In this document: one piece after another, positions 1 to 6,203 of the stretch
How positions within the stretch are numbered: the stretch's first letter is position 1
How the letters are laid out: the number at the start of each line of letters is the position of its first letter
Program-made: the position numbers and the translations under genes
The notes under the pieces: generated by a model
Databases searched by the model: none
What the model saw: the letters and a program-made list of their open reading frames with translations, nothing else
What the model was told of the DNA's origin: nothing
Origin: Patescibacteria group bacterium UBA6257
GTDB taxonomy: Bacteria > Patescibacteriota > Minisyncoccia > UBA6257
Length of the DNA stretch: 13,757 nucleotides
Assembly: GCA_002440845.1 (NCBI GenBank)
Contig: DJVL01000029.1
Location: 1-13,757, forward strand
Reading direction: 5' to 3'

Positions 1-981
1 ACAGACATTTTGCACTCATAATCTAAGGGCTTGGTTAGGAGTTTTTCCGTTAAGACCACAATGTTTTGTATTGTTGTATTCCGTATTCCAGATTCTTAAT
101 TTATATTTTAGTTCTTCAAACGATTTAAAATGTGTCTGCTCATAGAACTTCTCCTGGTCTTCTCTATGAGATCTTTCTACAAAAGCGTTCTGCTGCGGTT
201 TGCCAGGGTCAATCAGATAATGAGGAATTTTTAGTTCGTTGCACAAAACATCAAACGCATGCAATCTTGGATTCAAAGGGTCTGTCGACTTATTGTAGCC
301 GGTGTATCTGTTGGTAAAACAGGAACCGTTATCTGTTTTTATTGCTTGGATTTTAAAATCAGCAGCGTTTATTAATTCTTTCAGAAAACTAATCGCGCTT
401 ACATTATCCGCATTCTCGTATGCCTGCAAATATCTCCACCTGGAAGCACAATCAATGGCAGTGAATTGATAATACTTCTTCCCCTCTATTTTATCAGGAA
501 CAAACTTAACATCTATCTCCACTAATTCACCTCTCTTAAAAGGAATTCTAACATATTTCCAATTAATCTTCCTGGTTCTGTAGCGACGAGTAAGTCCTTC
601 TGCCTTAAGTATTTTACCAATGGTACGGTGATGGATCTTAATACCTTCGTCTTCTAGCTCCCAGCCAATCTTTAGCGCACATCTTTTCTTTTCCTTTCTT
701 AATTCGAGGATTCTCTCTTTAATCCGGATTGGTGTTTCCTTGGGGTGAGTCTTGGGACGCGTGGACCTGTTTCGAAGACCTTCTATACCATAGCTTCGGT
801 AGAGAGCTAACCAGTATTTAAGAGCTCTTTCTGAGAAGGGACAGACCTTAGCCATATCCTTGATAGTTATCTCGCCTTCTAGTATGGGTTTAATCCACCG
901 AGACTTTTCTTCTTGGGTTGAATTGGGCATAGTTTTCATACGTCCTTAGGTTACCAGAAAAGTGCAAAAAGTATGTGCACA
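1..981 (-). mobile_element. IS481-like insertion sequence, left tip cut by window edge
   Basis: One transposase gene is bracketed by imperfect terminal inverted repeats. The left arm, bases 1-16, matches the reverse complement of 961-976 at 14 of 16 positions, with core GTGCAAAA. Read inward from the right, the end begins TGTGCACATAC at about 981, which fits the TGT...ACA ends of IS481 elements. The matching left terminus should therefore lie about 5 bases outside the window. Target-site duplication cannot be seen. The element looks complete apart from that missing tip. The right boundary of 981 is inferred. Confidence 0.75.
16..939 (-). CDS. IS481-family DDE transposase
   Basis: A 307-aa transposase that would cut and join the ends of the surrounding insertion sequence. 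The N-terminus (about residues 10-60) is a helix-turn-helix DNA-binding segment with the typical YGIEGLRNRS stretch, followed by a second HTH-like region (about 70-120). The integrase core (rve fold) starts near 135. Candidate catalytic residues are D143 (in EIDVKFV), D203 (in KTDNGS) and E255 (in NAFVERSHRE). The D203-E255 gap is about 51 residues, longer than the usual 35, because of an insertion at about 209-230. The C-terminal TPNQAL motif is typical of the family. The stop codon lies at the inner edge of the left inverted repeat. The frame is intact, so the enzyme may be active. The ATG start has no clear Shine-Dalgarno site. Family call is confident at the IS3/IS481 level; IS481 is preferred because there is one ORF and no frameshift. 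Confidence 0.9.
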   Translation of the reverse strand: MKTMPNSTQEEKSRWIKPILEGEITIKDMAKVCPFSERALKYWLALYRSYGIEGLRNRSTRPKTHPKETPIRIKERILELRKEKKRCALKIGWELEDEGIKIHHRTIGKILKAEGLTRRYRTRKINWKYVRIPFKRGELVEIDVKFVPDKIEGKKYYQFTAIDCASRWRYLQAYENADNVSAISFLKELINAADFKIQAIKTDNGSCFTNRYTGYNKSTDPLNPRLHAFDVLCNELKIPHYLIDPGKPQQNAFVERSHREDQEKFYEQTHFKSFEELKYKLRIWNTEYNNTKHCGLNGKTPNQALRL

Positions 982-994
982 TTACCGAATGCGC

Positions 995-1025
995 TTGACA
1001 ATTTATTATTTTTTGTTATTATAAT
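995..1025 (+). promoter_or_regulatory. Sigma70-type promoter for the 91-aa Cys-rich protein
   Basis: TTGACA at 995-1000 is followed after 16 bases by TATTAT (1017-1022), overlapping TATAAT at 1020-1025 (19 spacing). It begins only about 14 bases outside the insertion-sequence end and reads away from it. It resembles the next promoter downstream, which shares TTGACA and TTTGTTATTAT. The predicted leader is about 110 bases long. Confidence 0.7.
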
Positions 1026-1143
1026 AAATAAAACCTTGGCACCTTGATAATTAAAATAAAGACAGAAAGGAGGGGTAAAAGAAAAAATTGTTTTTTAGCT
1101 AAAAAATTAAGACTAAAATTTAAAGATTAAGGAGGAGTTAAAA

Positions 1144-1419
1144 GTGTGTATTTCTTGTCCATTTGAAATTTATTGTAAAAATCAAAGCAACGGGAACCAC
1201 CCTTGGTTTGAAATTCCTCAGGAAGCAAAAAATGTAATAAAAAGCTGTTTTTATCCCTGTGAAGGAAAAATTTATTTCAAAAAGATAAATCGCCGGAAAT
1301 TATCAATAATTTTTAATACTCTGCCGGCGCGCGCAAAAAACCAAAAAAATTGCCTGATTATCAAGTTCCTCAAGGAAACCCTAAGCCAAGAAGACCTTTC
1401 TCCAATCACAATTTCCTGA
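1144..1419 (+). CDS. Small Cys-rich protein of unknown function, 91 aa
   Basis: I do not recognise this protein. It starts at GTG, chosen because an AAGGAGGAG Shine-Dalgarno site lies just upstream (about 1130-1138) and no ATG fits. Cysteines fall at C2, C5 and C11 (CxxC-x5-C) and at C35 and C39 (CxxxC), with one more near residue 69. The first two groups could bind zinc or an iron-sulfur cluster. The middle is basic (KKINRRK), and there is no signal peptide or membrane segment, so a cytoplasmic, possibly nucleic-acid-linked role is conceivable. It is a single-gene unit with its own promoter (995-1025) and terminator (1436-1459). The strong ribosome site and tight transcription unit support a real, well-expressed gene. 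Confidence 0.7.
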   Translation: MCISCPFEIYCKNQSNGNHPWFEIPQEAKNVIKSCFYPCEGKIYFKKINRRKLSIIFNTLPARAKNQKNCLIIKFLKETLSQEDLSPITIS

Positions 1420-1435
1420 TAAAAATAAAATTATC

Positions 1436-1459
1436 AAGGGAGCTTTTGCTCCCTTTTTT
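1436..1459 (+). terminator. Rho-independent terminator after the 91-aa gene
   Basis: Stem AAGGGAGC / GCTCCCTT with a TTTT loop, followed by a T run. It lies 16 bases after the stop codon at 1419. Confidence 0.9.
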
Positions 1460-1517
1460 ATTGGTTTTTATATTAAAACTAATTCCGGTTTTATCTTAAA
1501 AACCATTTGCCTTTCTA

Positions 1518-1546
1518 TTGACAAATATAAAAATATTTGTTATTAT
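1518..1546 (+). promoter_or_regulatory. Promoter with a palindromic operator-like spacer
   Basis: TTGACA (1518-1523), 17-base spacer, TATTAT (1541-1546): a near-ideal promoter for the 159-aa/81-aa pair. An inverted repeat, ACAAATA (1521-1527) and TATTTGT (1534-1540), fills the spacer, where a repressor would block RNA polymerase. Operator function is inferred; AT-rich palindromes also arise by chance. Confidence 0.7.
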
Positions 1547-1599
1547 TTATATAGGCTGCAAGTACCTTTAAAACATCATTTTCCCAAGGAGGAATTTTT

Positions 1600-2079
1600 T
1601 TGAAAAAAAGATATTATCACTTAGGAGGAGGTTACACCGGAGAGCTTTTTGAAGAGGAAATTCTTGGGCCTTGGAGAATAGTTTGCCAAGGATATTTACC
1701 TTATTCTCAGGCTTTGGCTGAAGTTATAAAAAACCAGCCAAGGAATTGGAATCCTTCAGACCCGCCAACGAGAATCGCCAACGATCTTCATGCTTTGGTT
1801 GCTATTAATTTAAACCTTGATGATTGGTCTTTGCTAAATTTATTCTCGGCTAGAGGGTCAAGCTTTGATATTTTCCATGGTGTTGATGCTTTTTTTATAA
1901 TCAACAAAACTCTTTGCACCCTTGATTTAACCATAAGCAAAAAAGAAAGGGCTAAAGCTGACCTCGTTATCCGCGACGAAGATATTTTTGAAAAAACAGC
2001 AATGGAAAAAACGTCCAAAAAAATATCAGAAATCCTTTTTTCAAAAAAGCCCGTTATTCTAAAGGAGGCGATTGCTTGA
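1600..2079 (+). CDS. Unknown 159-aa protein, possible nuclease-like core
   Basis: TTG start, chosen because AAGGAGG (1586-1592) sits 7 bases upstream and no ATG is suitably placed. I do not recognise the family with certainty. The N-terminus is Gly/aromatic-rich (residues 4-15). Residues 93-124 carry the best-defined block: HGVDAFF with D96, then TLDLT with D109, then KK and KADLVI. This is the kind of D-x(n)-[DE]-x-[T/K] strand-turn-strand arrangement found in PD-(D/E)XK nucleases. It could equally be an unrelated alpha/beta fold, and no lysine sits exactly where the classical ExK motif would need it. There is no signal peptide or transmembrane segment. The gene is first in a two-gene unit and its stop codon overlaps the TTG start of the next gene (TTGA), so the two are very likely translationally coupled. 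Confidence 0.75.
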   Translation: MKKRYYHLGGGYTGELFEEEILGPWRIVCQGYLPYSQALAEVIKNQPRNWNPSDPPTRIANDLHALVAINLNLDDWSLLNLFSARGSSFDIFHGVDAFFIINKTLCTLDLTISKKERAKADLVIRDEDIFEKTAMEKTSKKISEILFSKKPVILKEAIA

Positions 2080-2321
2080 TAAAAAACCATAAAAAAAGAA
2101 TTCTATTCTTTTTTGACTGTCCAAAATGCGGGTTTTACACAGTTTCCAAAAAAAGTTTCCAGCATTTTTTGCTCTCTGAAGAATGGGAAAAATTGGAAGA
2201 AAAAATATTAAAAGAAGGGGCAGTGGCAGGAAAAATTAAATTCTCTAATCATTGCCCCAAATGCGCTCCTTATAAATCCTATATCTGCAAGCCAGTGGTT
2301 ATAAGGAAGCTAAAAAAATAG
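2076..2321 (+). CDS. Small zinc-ribbon protein, 81 aa
   Basis: Two knuckles, CPKC at residues 15-18 and CPKC at 60-63, can form one zinc-binding ribbon; C71 is additional. A charged helix (about 33-48, EEWEKLEEKILKEG) lies between them, and the C-terminus is basic. Such proteins bind nucleic acid or hold a partner protein, but no specific function can be read here. The TTG start overlaps the previous stop as TTGA and is preceded by AAAGGAGG, so translation is coupled to the 159-aa gene. The two products may act together. A hairpin terminator follows directly. Confidence 0.75.
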   Translation: MIKNHKKRILFFFDCPKCGFYTVSKKSFQHFLLSEEWEKLEEKILKEGAVAGKIKFSNHCPKCAPYKSYICKPVVIRKLKK

Positions 2322-2348
2322 TCGGCCGGATTTTGACCGACTTTTTTA
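2320..2348. terminator. Bidirectional terminator between convergent genes
   Basis: Stem AGTCGG (2320-2325) / CCGACT (2337-2342), followed by T6 on the plus strand and preceded by an A run that gives a T run on the minus strand. It serves both the zinc-ribbon gene (ends 2321) and the flavoprotein gene (ends 2346). Confidence 0.8.
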
Positions 2349-3617
2349 TTTACTCGTATTTGATTTCGCTGCTGTTTGTCCGGCTAAATATCCTGTGCTC
2401 CAGCAAAGCTGGAGGTTATAACCGCCAGTCGGGCCATGAAGATTTATAATTTCCCCGGCAAAAAACAAGTTTTCAACCAGTTTTGATTTCATTGTTTTTG
2501 AATCTATCTCCTTCAAAGAAACGCCCCCTAAAGTAATTATTGCCAGATTAAAACCCAAAAGCGAAGAAACCGTCATTTCCATCCCCTTTGACAGTCTAAC
2601 CAATTTTTGTCTTTCTTGCCGGTTAATTTTATTTACTCTTTTCAAAGGATTAATACCTGACATCTCAATGATAACAGGAATCATTTTTTGGGGAAATAAA
2701 TCCGATAAGCAATTTTTAAAAAATTTGTTCTTGTATTTGAAAAAATCCGATTGGATCCTCTTGTCTAAAACTTGAAAGTTTAAAGCTGGCTTTAAATCAA
2801 GCGACAGTTTTACTTCGCCTCTTTCTAAAAGCTCTCCAATCTCTCCGCTTAAATCCAAAACCACAGGGCCGCTTAAGCCAAAATGAGTAAAAAGCAGTTC
2901 TCCAAAACAGCTGTCTTTCTTTTTGCCATTCTGAAAAATAGTCAATTCAACATTTTTTAAAGATAAGCCTTGAGCCTTTTTTGGCCAATCTTCTTTAATT
3001 TTTAAAGGCACTAAAGCCGGCCTTGGTTTAACAATAGTATGCCCCATCTCTTTTAGCCATTTATAACCATCGCCGGTTGAGCCGGTGCCGGGAAAAGATT
3101 TGCCACCGGTGCAAATAATATAATTTTTAGCTAAAATTTCTCTATCATCTTTTAAAACAATTTTTGAAATGCTTTTTTTATGTCTTATTATTTCCTTTAC
3201 TTCCGAGTTAGTCATTATTTTAACCTGATTCTTTTTTAAATAATCAAATAAAACATCCAAAACATCGCCGGCTTTATCGCTTTGAGGAAAAACTCTTTTT
3301 CCTCTCTCGATTTTGGTTTTTAAGCCTTTTTTCTCAAAAAAATCAATGGTTTCTTTGACCCCAAAAACAGATAAAGGAGATAAAAGAAAACCTCCTTCTC
3401 TTCCATATTTTTTAACTAATTCTTTCGGACTAAATTCCGCTTTGGTAAGATTGCTTCTTCCTTTTCCCGTCAATAAAAGTTTTCTGCCCAAAGTATTGTT
3501 TTTTTCCAAAAGCGCCGCTCTCGCTCCTAATTCTCCGGCTCTAGCCGCCGCTATCATTCCGCTCGGCCCTCCACCAACTACTGCTACATCAAAAATTTTT
3601 TCTTTTTCCTCAGGCAT
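2346..3617 (-). CDS. HI0933/BaiN-family FAD-dependent oxidoreductase
   Basis: A 423-aa flavoprotein of the HI0933-like (YhiN/BaiN) family, of normal full length. The Rossmann dinucleotide-binding start is VAVVGGGPSG (residues 11-20), followed by the glutamate that contacts the FAD ribose (LLEKN, about 37-40) and the family signature GRKLLLTGKGRSNLT (44-58). A second FAD-contact block, TGGKSFPGTGSTGDGY, lies in the middle, and the C-terminus has the closing signature FAGEIINLHGPTGGYN (386-401). Family members are annotated as NAD(P)/FAD-dependent oxidoreductases and, loosely, as aminoacetone oxidases; the real substrate is unknown in most bacteria. No membrane segment is visible, so it is cytoplasmic. 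The ATG start has no clear Shine-Dalgarno site. It is monocistronic and convergent with the zinc-ribbon gene. The family call is firm; the reaction is not. Confidence 0.93.
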   Translation of the reverse strand: MPEEKEKIFDVAVVGGGPSGMIAAARAGELGARAALLEKNNTLGRKLLLTGKGRSNLTKAEFSPKELVKKYGREGGFLLSPLSVFGVKETIDFFEKKGLKTKIERGKRVFPQSDKAGDVLDVLFDYLKKNQVKIMTNSEVKEIIRHKKSISKIVLKDDREILAKNYIICTGGKSFPGTGSTGDGYKWLKEMGHTIVKPRPALVPLKIKEDWPKKAQGLSLKNVELTIFQNGKKKDSCFGELLFTHFGLSGPVVLDLSGEIGELLERGEVKLSLDLKPALNFQVLDKRIQSDFFKYKNKFFKNCLSDLFPQKMIPVIIEMSGINPLKRVNKINRQERQKLVRLSKGMEMTVSSLLGFNLAIITLGGVSLKEIDSKTMKSKLVENLFFAGEIINLHGPTGGYNLQLCWSTGYLAGQTAAKSNTSK

Positions 3618-3692
3618 ATTAGAATTTTTAATTTTTCTTTTTCTGTCCTCTGGTTAAATTTAGCTCTTTTGATTAAATTTTACAATTTTATA

Positions 3693-3726
3693 AAAAGAAA
3701 CAGCCTGTAAACGGGCTGTTTCTTTT
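3693..3726. terminator. 13-bp-stem terminator downstream of the 179-aa gene
   Basis: Perfect 13-bp stem AAAAGAAACAGCC (3693-3705) / GGCTGTTTCTTTT (3714-3726) with an 8-base loop. On the minus strand it ends in a T run, so it probably terminates the gene ending at 3795, and it insulates the flavoprotein gene that starts at 3617. Confidence 0.8.
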
Positions 3727-3794
3727 GGTTAAAATTTAATTTAATTTATCTTGTTTTTTTGCCTTCTTTAAAATTTTTTAGCTTTTCTATTAAA

Positions 3795-4334
3795 CTATTT
3801 AATTTCAAAAGGCAAAACGCTTACTAAAACATCGTTAATATAAATTTTATATTCGTATTTCCCGGTAGGTTGAGCCAAAGGTTCGCAACCGATGCTGTTT
3901 CCCGGACCCAGCGCCTTGGGAAATGCTCCCATCCGGGGCTGGATATCCTGTTTTGCGTTTACATCATAAACGGCATTGGATAGAGTGTTGGCGGGGATTT
4001 GTTTTTTCATATCAAAATTGACGCAAAATTGCTCTCCGCTGGTAAATGCTTTTGTTTTTATGATTTTCGTCGGATCAAATTCTGCGCCAGCCGGAAGCTT
4101 AGCCAAATAAATTGCCGTGAAATACTCATTAAATTTGCCCTGATTTGGCTGTTCTGACAAACTTAAAACATTTTCACCTTCCAGCGATTCAGATTGGAAC
4201 AAGGTTGTGGTCGGCGATTCCTCAAATGAAGCCGGATTGCTGGCAGAATTATTCCTTAAAAATAAAAATAATCCTCCACCGATAAAAACTATAGCTAAAA
4301 CAGCTATAATAATATACAAAGTTTTATTGCTCAT
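3795..4334 (-). CDS. Membrane-anchored extracytoplasmic protein, 179 aa
   Basis: I do not recognise this protein. Residues 5-26 form one hydrophobic segment after a short N-terminus with a lysine (MSNKT), so it is probably anchored in the membrane with the rest outside. Residues 28-60 are Ser/Thr/Glu-rich and probably a flexible linker. The C-terminal part (about 65-179) looks like a beta-sandwich; the final KYEYKIYINDVLVSVLPFEI is the alternating pattern of edge strands in Ig-like domains. Two cysteines in this domain (in GEQFC and in NSIGC) could form a disulfide outside the cell. No Shine-Dalgarno site is visible before the ATG. It is transcribed alone, with a strong terminator about 70 bases past the stop. 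Confidence 0.75.
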   Translation of the reverse strand: MSNKTLYIIIAVLAIVFIGGGLFLFLRNNSASNPASFEESPTTTLFQSESLEGENVLSLSEQPNQGKFNEYFTAIYLAKLPAGAEFDPTKIIKTKAFTSGEQFCVNFDMKKQIPANTLSNAVYDVNAKQDIQPRMGAFPKALGPGNSIGCEPLAQPTGKYEYKIYINDVLVSVLPFEIK

Positions 4335-4442
4335 TTTTATTTTAATTTAAGAAATTAAATTTGGTTTTATTATTTTTATTCGACCTTTTAAACTCTATTT
4401 TTCCTTAACTGTTTCTGTTCCAAAAAACAGCGTCTCCTTTTT

Positions 4443-4464
4443 AAGGTTAATTTATCATAACCTT
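4443..4464. repeat. Short inverted repeat downstream of the 44-aa frame
   Basis: AAGGTTA (4443-4449) and TAACCTT (4458-4464) can form a 7-bp stem with an 8-base loop. No T run follows on either strand, so it is not a standard terminator. The rest of 4335-4760 shows nothing I can name. Confidence 0.4.
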
Positions 4465-4489
4465 GGCAAAAAGTTAAAAAACATCCGCT

Positions 4490-4624
4490 TTATCTCTTTT
4501 CTTTTACTCTCCTGTGTTCTAGTCTCTTGGCCAAATCCCAATGACGAGAAATTTGTTTTGAAATTTTCAGCGACTTTTTCTTTGGCGGATTTTGAAAATT
4601 TTGTTTTTTAAAATATTCTTTCAT
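4490..4624 (-). CDS. Possible small basic protein, 44 aa
   Basis: ATG at 4624 opens a 44-codon frame that ends in TAA at 4490. The product is strikingly basic (Lys/Arg clusters PPKKKSLK, KRLEHRR and KEKR at the C-terminus) with one Trp in SRHWDLAKRLE. This is the only coding candidate in the 425 bases between the genes ending at 4335 and 4761. An in-frame stop lies just upstream of the ATG, and there is no Shine-Dalgarno site, as for most genes here. Lys-rich short frames are easy to obtain in AT-rich DNA, but the run of Arg, His, Trp and Leu codons is less expected by chance. Function unknown. Confidence 0.4.
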   Translation of the reverse strand: MKEYFKKQNFQNPPKKKSLKISKQISRHWDLAKRLEHRRVKEKR

Positions 4625-4760
4625 AATTTTTGATTTTAAAAACTTTTTCGCAGTCCATAAAATAATTTTATCAGAAAATCATCTTGTTGGCTGGTGGTCG
4701 TGAATGGTCTTTGAATCTTAAGTTAGATAAAAATATTCAAATATCACTATTTTCCTATAA

Positions 4761-5675
4761 TTACAGCGTAGTCAAGGAATGGCGAATCTTTTCAAATTGG
4801 TTTATAAGAGCGTCCCGATTAAACTCCGAAACAGTGCCCTCGGGATAATTACCGATATTAGTAGAATGTATGAAATAGCGCGCGGCAATACAAGGATTAG
4901 TTCCCGGAATTGCCCAAACTTTTTCTTCGTAACGGTTGCCGGCAGCGCCTTGGGTCGTTGACGCAAAAGAATAGTTATTGCCATTATCGGTTACAGTCTG
5001 AACATTGATATTCTCGTCCAGAAAAAGGCCCGCATTGCAATCTTGGACCGCAGGAATGATTTCCACCGAAACGCCAGTATCAAAGCTTGATAAATTGGTG
5101 CCAGTGGCAAGGTTGGACGGAATAGTGAATTTTACACCGCTGATATCTTTACCCGGACCAAGCGCCTGATATTTATAGGAAGTATCTATTGAATAATCAG
5201 CCGGATAACGAATTGAAAAACCAACCGTACCGTCTAAATACACTCTCGGCAATCCTCCGGGGTCTTTAGCTAATATAATGCATCCTATATAACTTTTTTC
5301 AACGTTATTTTCCAATACAAGCGCTCCATTCCCCTTGCTCCAAAAAACGAACGATTCATCGCTATTGGCATAACGCGCTCCGTCAGCGGAAAGAGTTTGG
5401 GGGAAGCTAAAACTTCGCCCGTCGCTTAAAACAATTTTTACGCTTCCCGAAGGAATCGGCGGTTCACCCGGCTCTACCGGCTTGGATTCCCCTTTATAAA
5501 AAGCGGCATCTATTGTTTTGTCGCCATTACAAATATAAGCAACTTGAGCTACGAGAGATGGAGATAGCGAGGGGGAGGGAGAAAAATTTTTATTCCCTTT
5601 GTTATCGGCATGCCATATCCCCGCCCCTGCAAGAATAATTACTGCCAGAAAAATAAATATAAGATTTTTTTTCAT
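4761..5675 (-). CDS. Membrane-anchored protein with MliC-like lysozyme-inhibitor domain
   Basis: 304 aa. Residues 4-20 form an N-terminal hydrophobic anchor or uncleaved signal after MKKN; no lipobox cysteine is seen. A Ser/Pro linker (30-42) follows. Residues about 46-132 match the MliC pattern: C49 in YICNGDKTIDAAF, the beta-strand VKIVLSDG, then LSADGARYAN (95-103), FWSKGNGALV (111-120) and closing C132. C49 and C132 would form the family disulfide. MliC domains block c-type lysozyme by inserting a loop into its active site. The lysine of the WxKG motif is present (K114); the Ser I recall before GARY in many members is Asp here. The C-terminal 165 residues (RVYLDGTVGFSIRYPADYSI onward) are a second extracytoplasmic domain, like PsbP-type folds common in this group. 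The domain is assigned by motif only; inhibitor activity is inferred. The ATG follows a tandem 10-base repeat. Confidence 0.75.
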   Translation of the reverse strand: MKKNLIFIFLAVIILAGAGIWHADNKGNKNFSPSPSLSPSLVAQVAYICNGDKTIDAAFYKGESKPVEPGEPPIPSGSVKIVLSDGRSFSFPQTLSADGARYANSDESFVFWSKGNGALVLENNVEKSYIGCIILAKDPGGLPRVYLDGTVGFSIRYPADYSIDTSYKYQALGPGKDISGVKFTIPSNLATGTNLSSFDTGVSVEIIPAVQDCNAGLFLDENINVQTVTDNGNNYSFASTTQGAAGNRYEEKVWAIPGTNPCIAARYFIHSTNIGNYPEGTVSEFNRDALINQFEKIRHSLTTL

Positions 5676-5680
5676 ACTTT

Positions 5681-5700
5681 ACTTGTCAATACTTGTCAAT
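5681..5700. repeat. Two tandem copies of a 10-base repeat before the MliC-like gene
   Basis: ACTTGTCAAT occurs twice head to tail at 5681-5690 and 5691-5700; on the minus strand it reads ATTGACAAGT. Each copy contains TTGACA on the minus strand and TTGTCA on the plus strand, so it may supply -35 elements or a regulator site between this gene and the plus-strand glutaredoxin remnant. No well-placed -10 for the minus gene was found. Confidence 0.6.
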
Positions 5701-5749
5701 TTTAATTATCACTCTATTCTACCAAATTTACCAAAAAAAATCATCTTTT

Positions 5750-5898
5750 TTGGTGACTTTGGCATATTCCGCTTTTTGTAAAAACTGCTCCTATATTGAC
5801 CTTTTGCTAAAAGGAAGAAAATGGAAAAAATCTCCGGACAAAAAAACGTTCCAGCGGTGATTATTAATAATGAGGAAGTCGTAGTTGGTTGGAATTAA
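5750..5898 (+). pseudogene. Glutaredoxin remnant with internal deletion and frame change
   Basis: Two pieces of a glutaredoxin lie in different frames. The first (5750-5812) reads VTLAYSAFCKNCSYIDLLLK, the start strand plus the CxxC redox motif (5777-5788). The second (from about 5803 to the TAA at 5896-5898) reads KRKKMEKISGQKNVPAVIIN then NEEVVVGWN, the family's C-terminal helix, cis-Pro loop and last strands. In an intact protein about 35 residues separate CxxC from SGQ; here there are fewer than 20, so roughly 50-60 bases are missing and the frame is shifted. The ATG at 5821 with AAGGA before it could start a 25-aa peptide, but the family match continues upstream of that Met, so it was probably internal. 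A strong terminator (5911-5944) remains. A real deletion fits better than a one-base sequencing error. Confidence 0.6.
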
Positions 5899-5910
5899 AT
5901 AATTATTGAA

Positions 5911-5944
5911 TCAAAAACTTCGGCATTAATGCCGAAGTTTTTGA
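5911..5944. terminator. Perfect 34-bp palindrome, bidirectional terminator
   Basis: Two perfect 16-base arms (5911-5926 and 5929-5944) with core AACTTCGGCA / TGCCGAAGTT and A/T-rich outer ends. It would end plus-strand transcription of the glutaredoxin remnant and minus-strand transcription from tRNA-Pro. Confidence 0.85.
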
Positions 5945-5999
5945 TTGGTCGGGTCGGTCGGATTTAAACCGACGATCTTTTAAATTTTGTATTTTAATG

Positions 6000-6071
6000 T
6001 CGGGGACGGCGGACTCGAACCGCCAATCTTCTGGTCCCAAACCAGACGCCTTACCATTAGGCCAGTCCCCG
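6000..6071 (-). tRNA. tRNA-Pro(UGG)
   Basis: 72 nt. The acceptor stem CGGGGAC / GTCCCCG is perfect, the D stem is GCC/GGC, and the anticodon stem TCTGG / CCAGA encloses loop TTTGGGA with anticodon TGG. The T arm is GGCGG-TTCGAGT-CCGCC. The discriminator is A; CCA is not encoded. Protein frames crossing this position on the minus strand are spurious. Confidence 0.97.
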
Positions 6072-6203
6072 AAAATTTTGACTGACAAGAAAAACTTACT
6101 TGCCCCCTAAAAAATCGAGAGGTTTCCTTCGAGGCGCTAGTTGTTACATTTCTTTTTTGTTTGATTAAACCCTGACCCTTTCTTATCGCGTCTCCTGCAG
6201 TAA

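Noticed and set aside
1788..2090. 100-aa minus-strand frame opposite the 159-aa gene
   Set aside because: It is antisense to a gene with promoter, ribosome site and coupling, and has no such signals itself.
3313..3657. 114-aa plus-strand frame
   Set aside because: It is antisense to the conserved FAD-binding region of the flavoprotein.
5684..5699. TTGACA copies as a promoter for the MliC-like gene
   Set aside because: With 17-base spacing the -10 would fall on the start codon, so transcription would begin inside the gene.
5903..6088. 61-aa minus-strand frame
   Set aside because: It overlaps tRNA-Pro and the terminator palindrome entirely.
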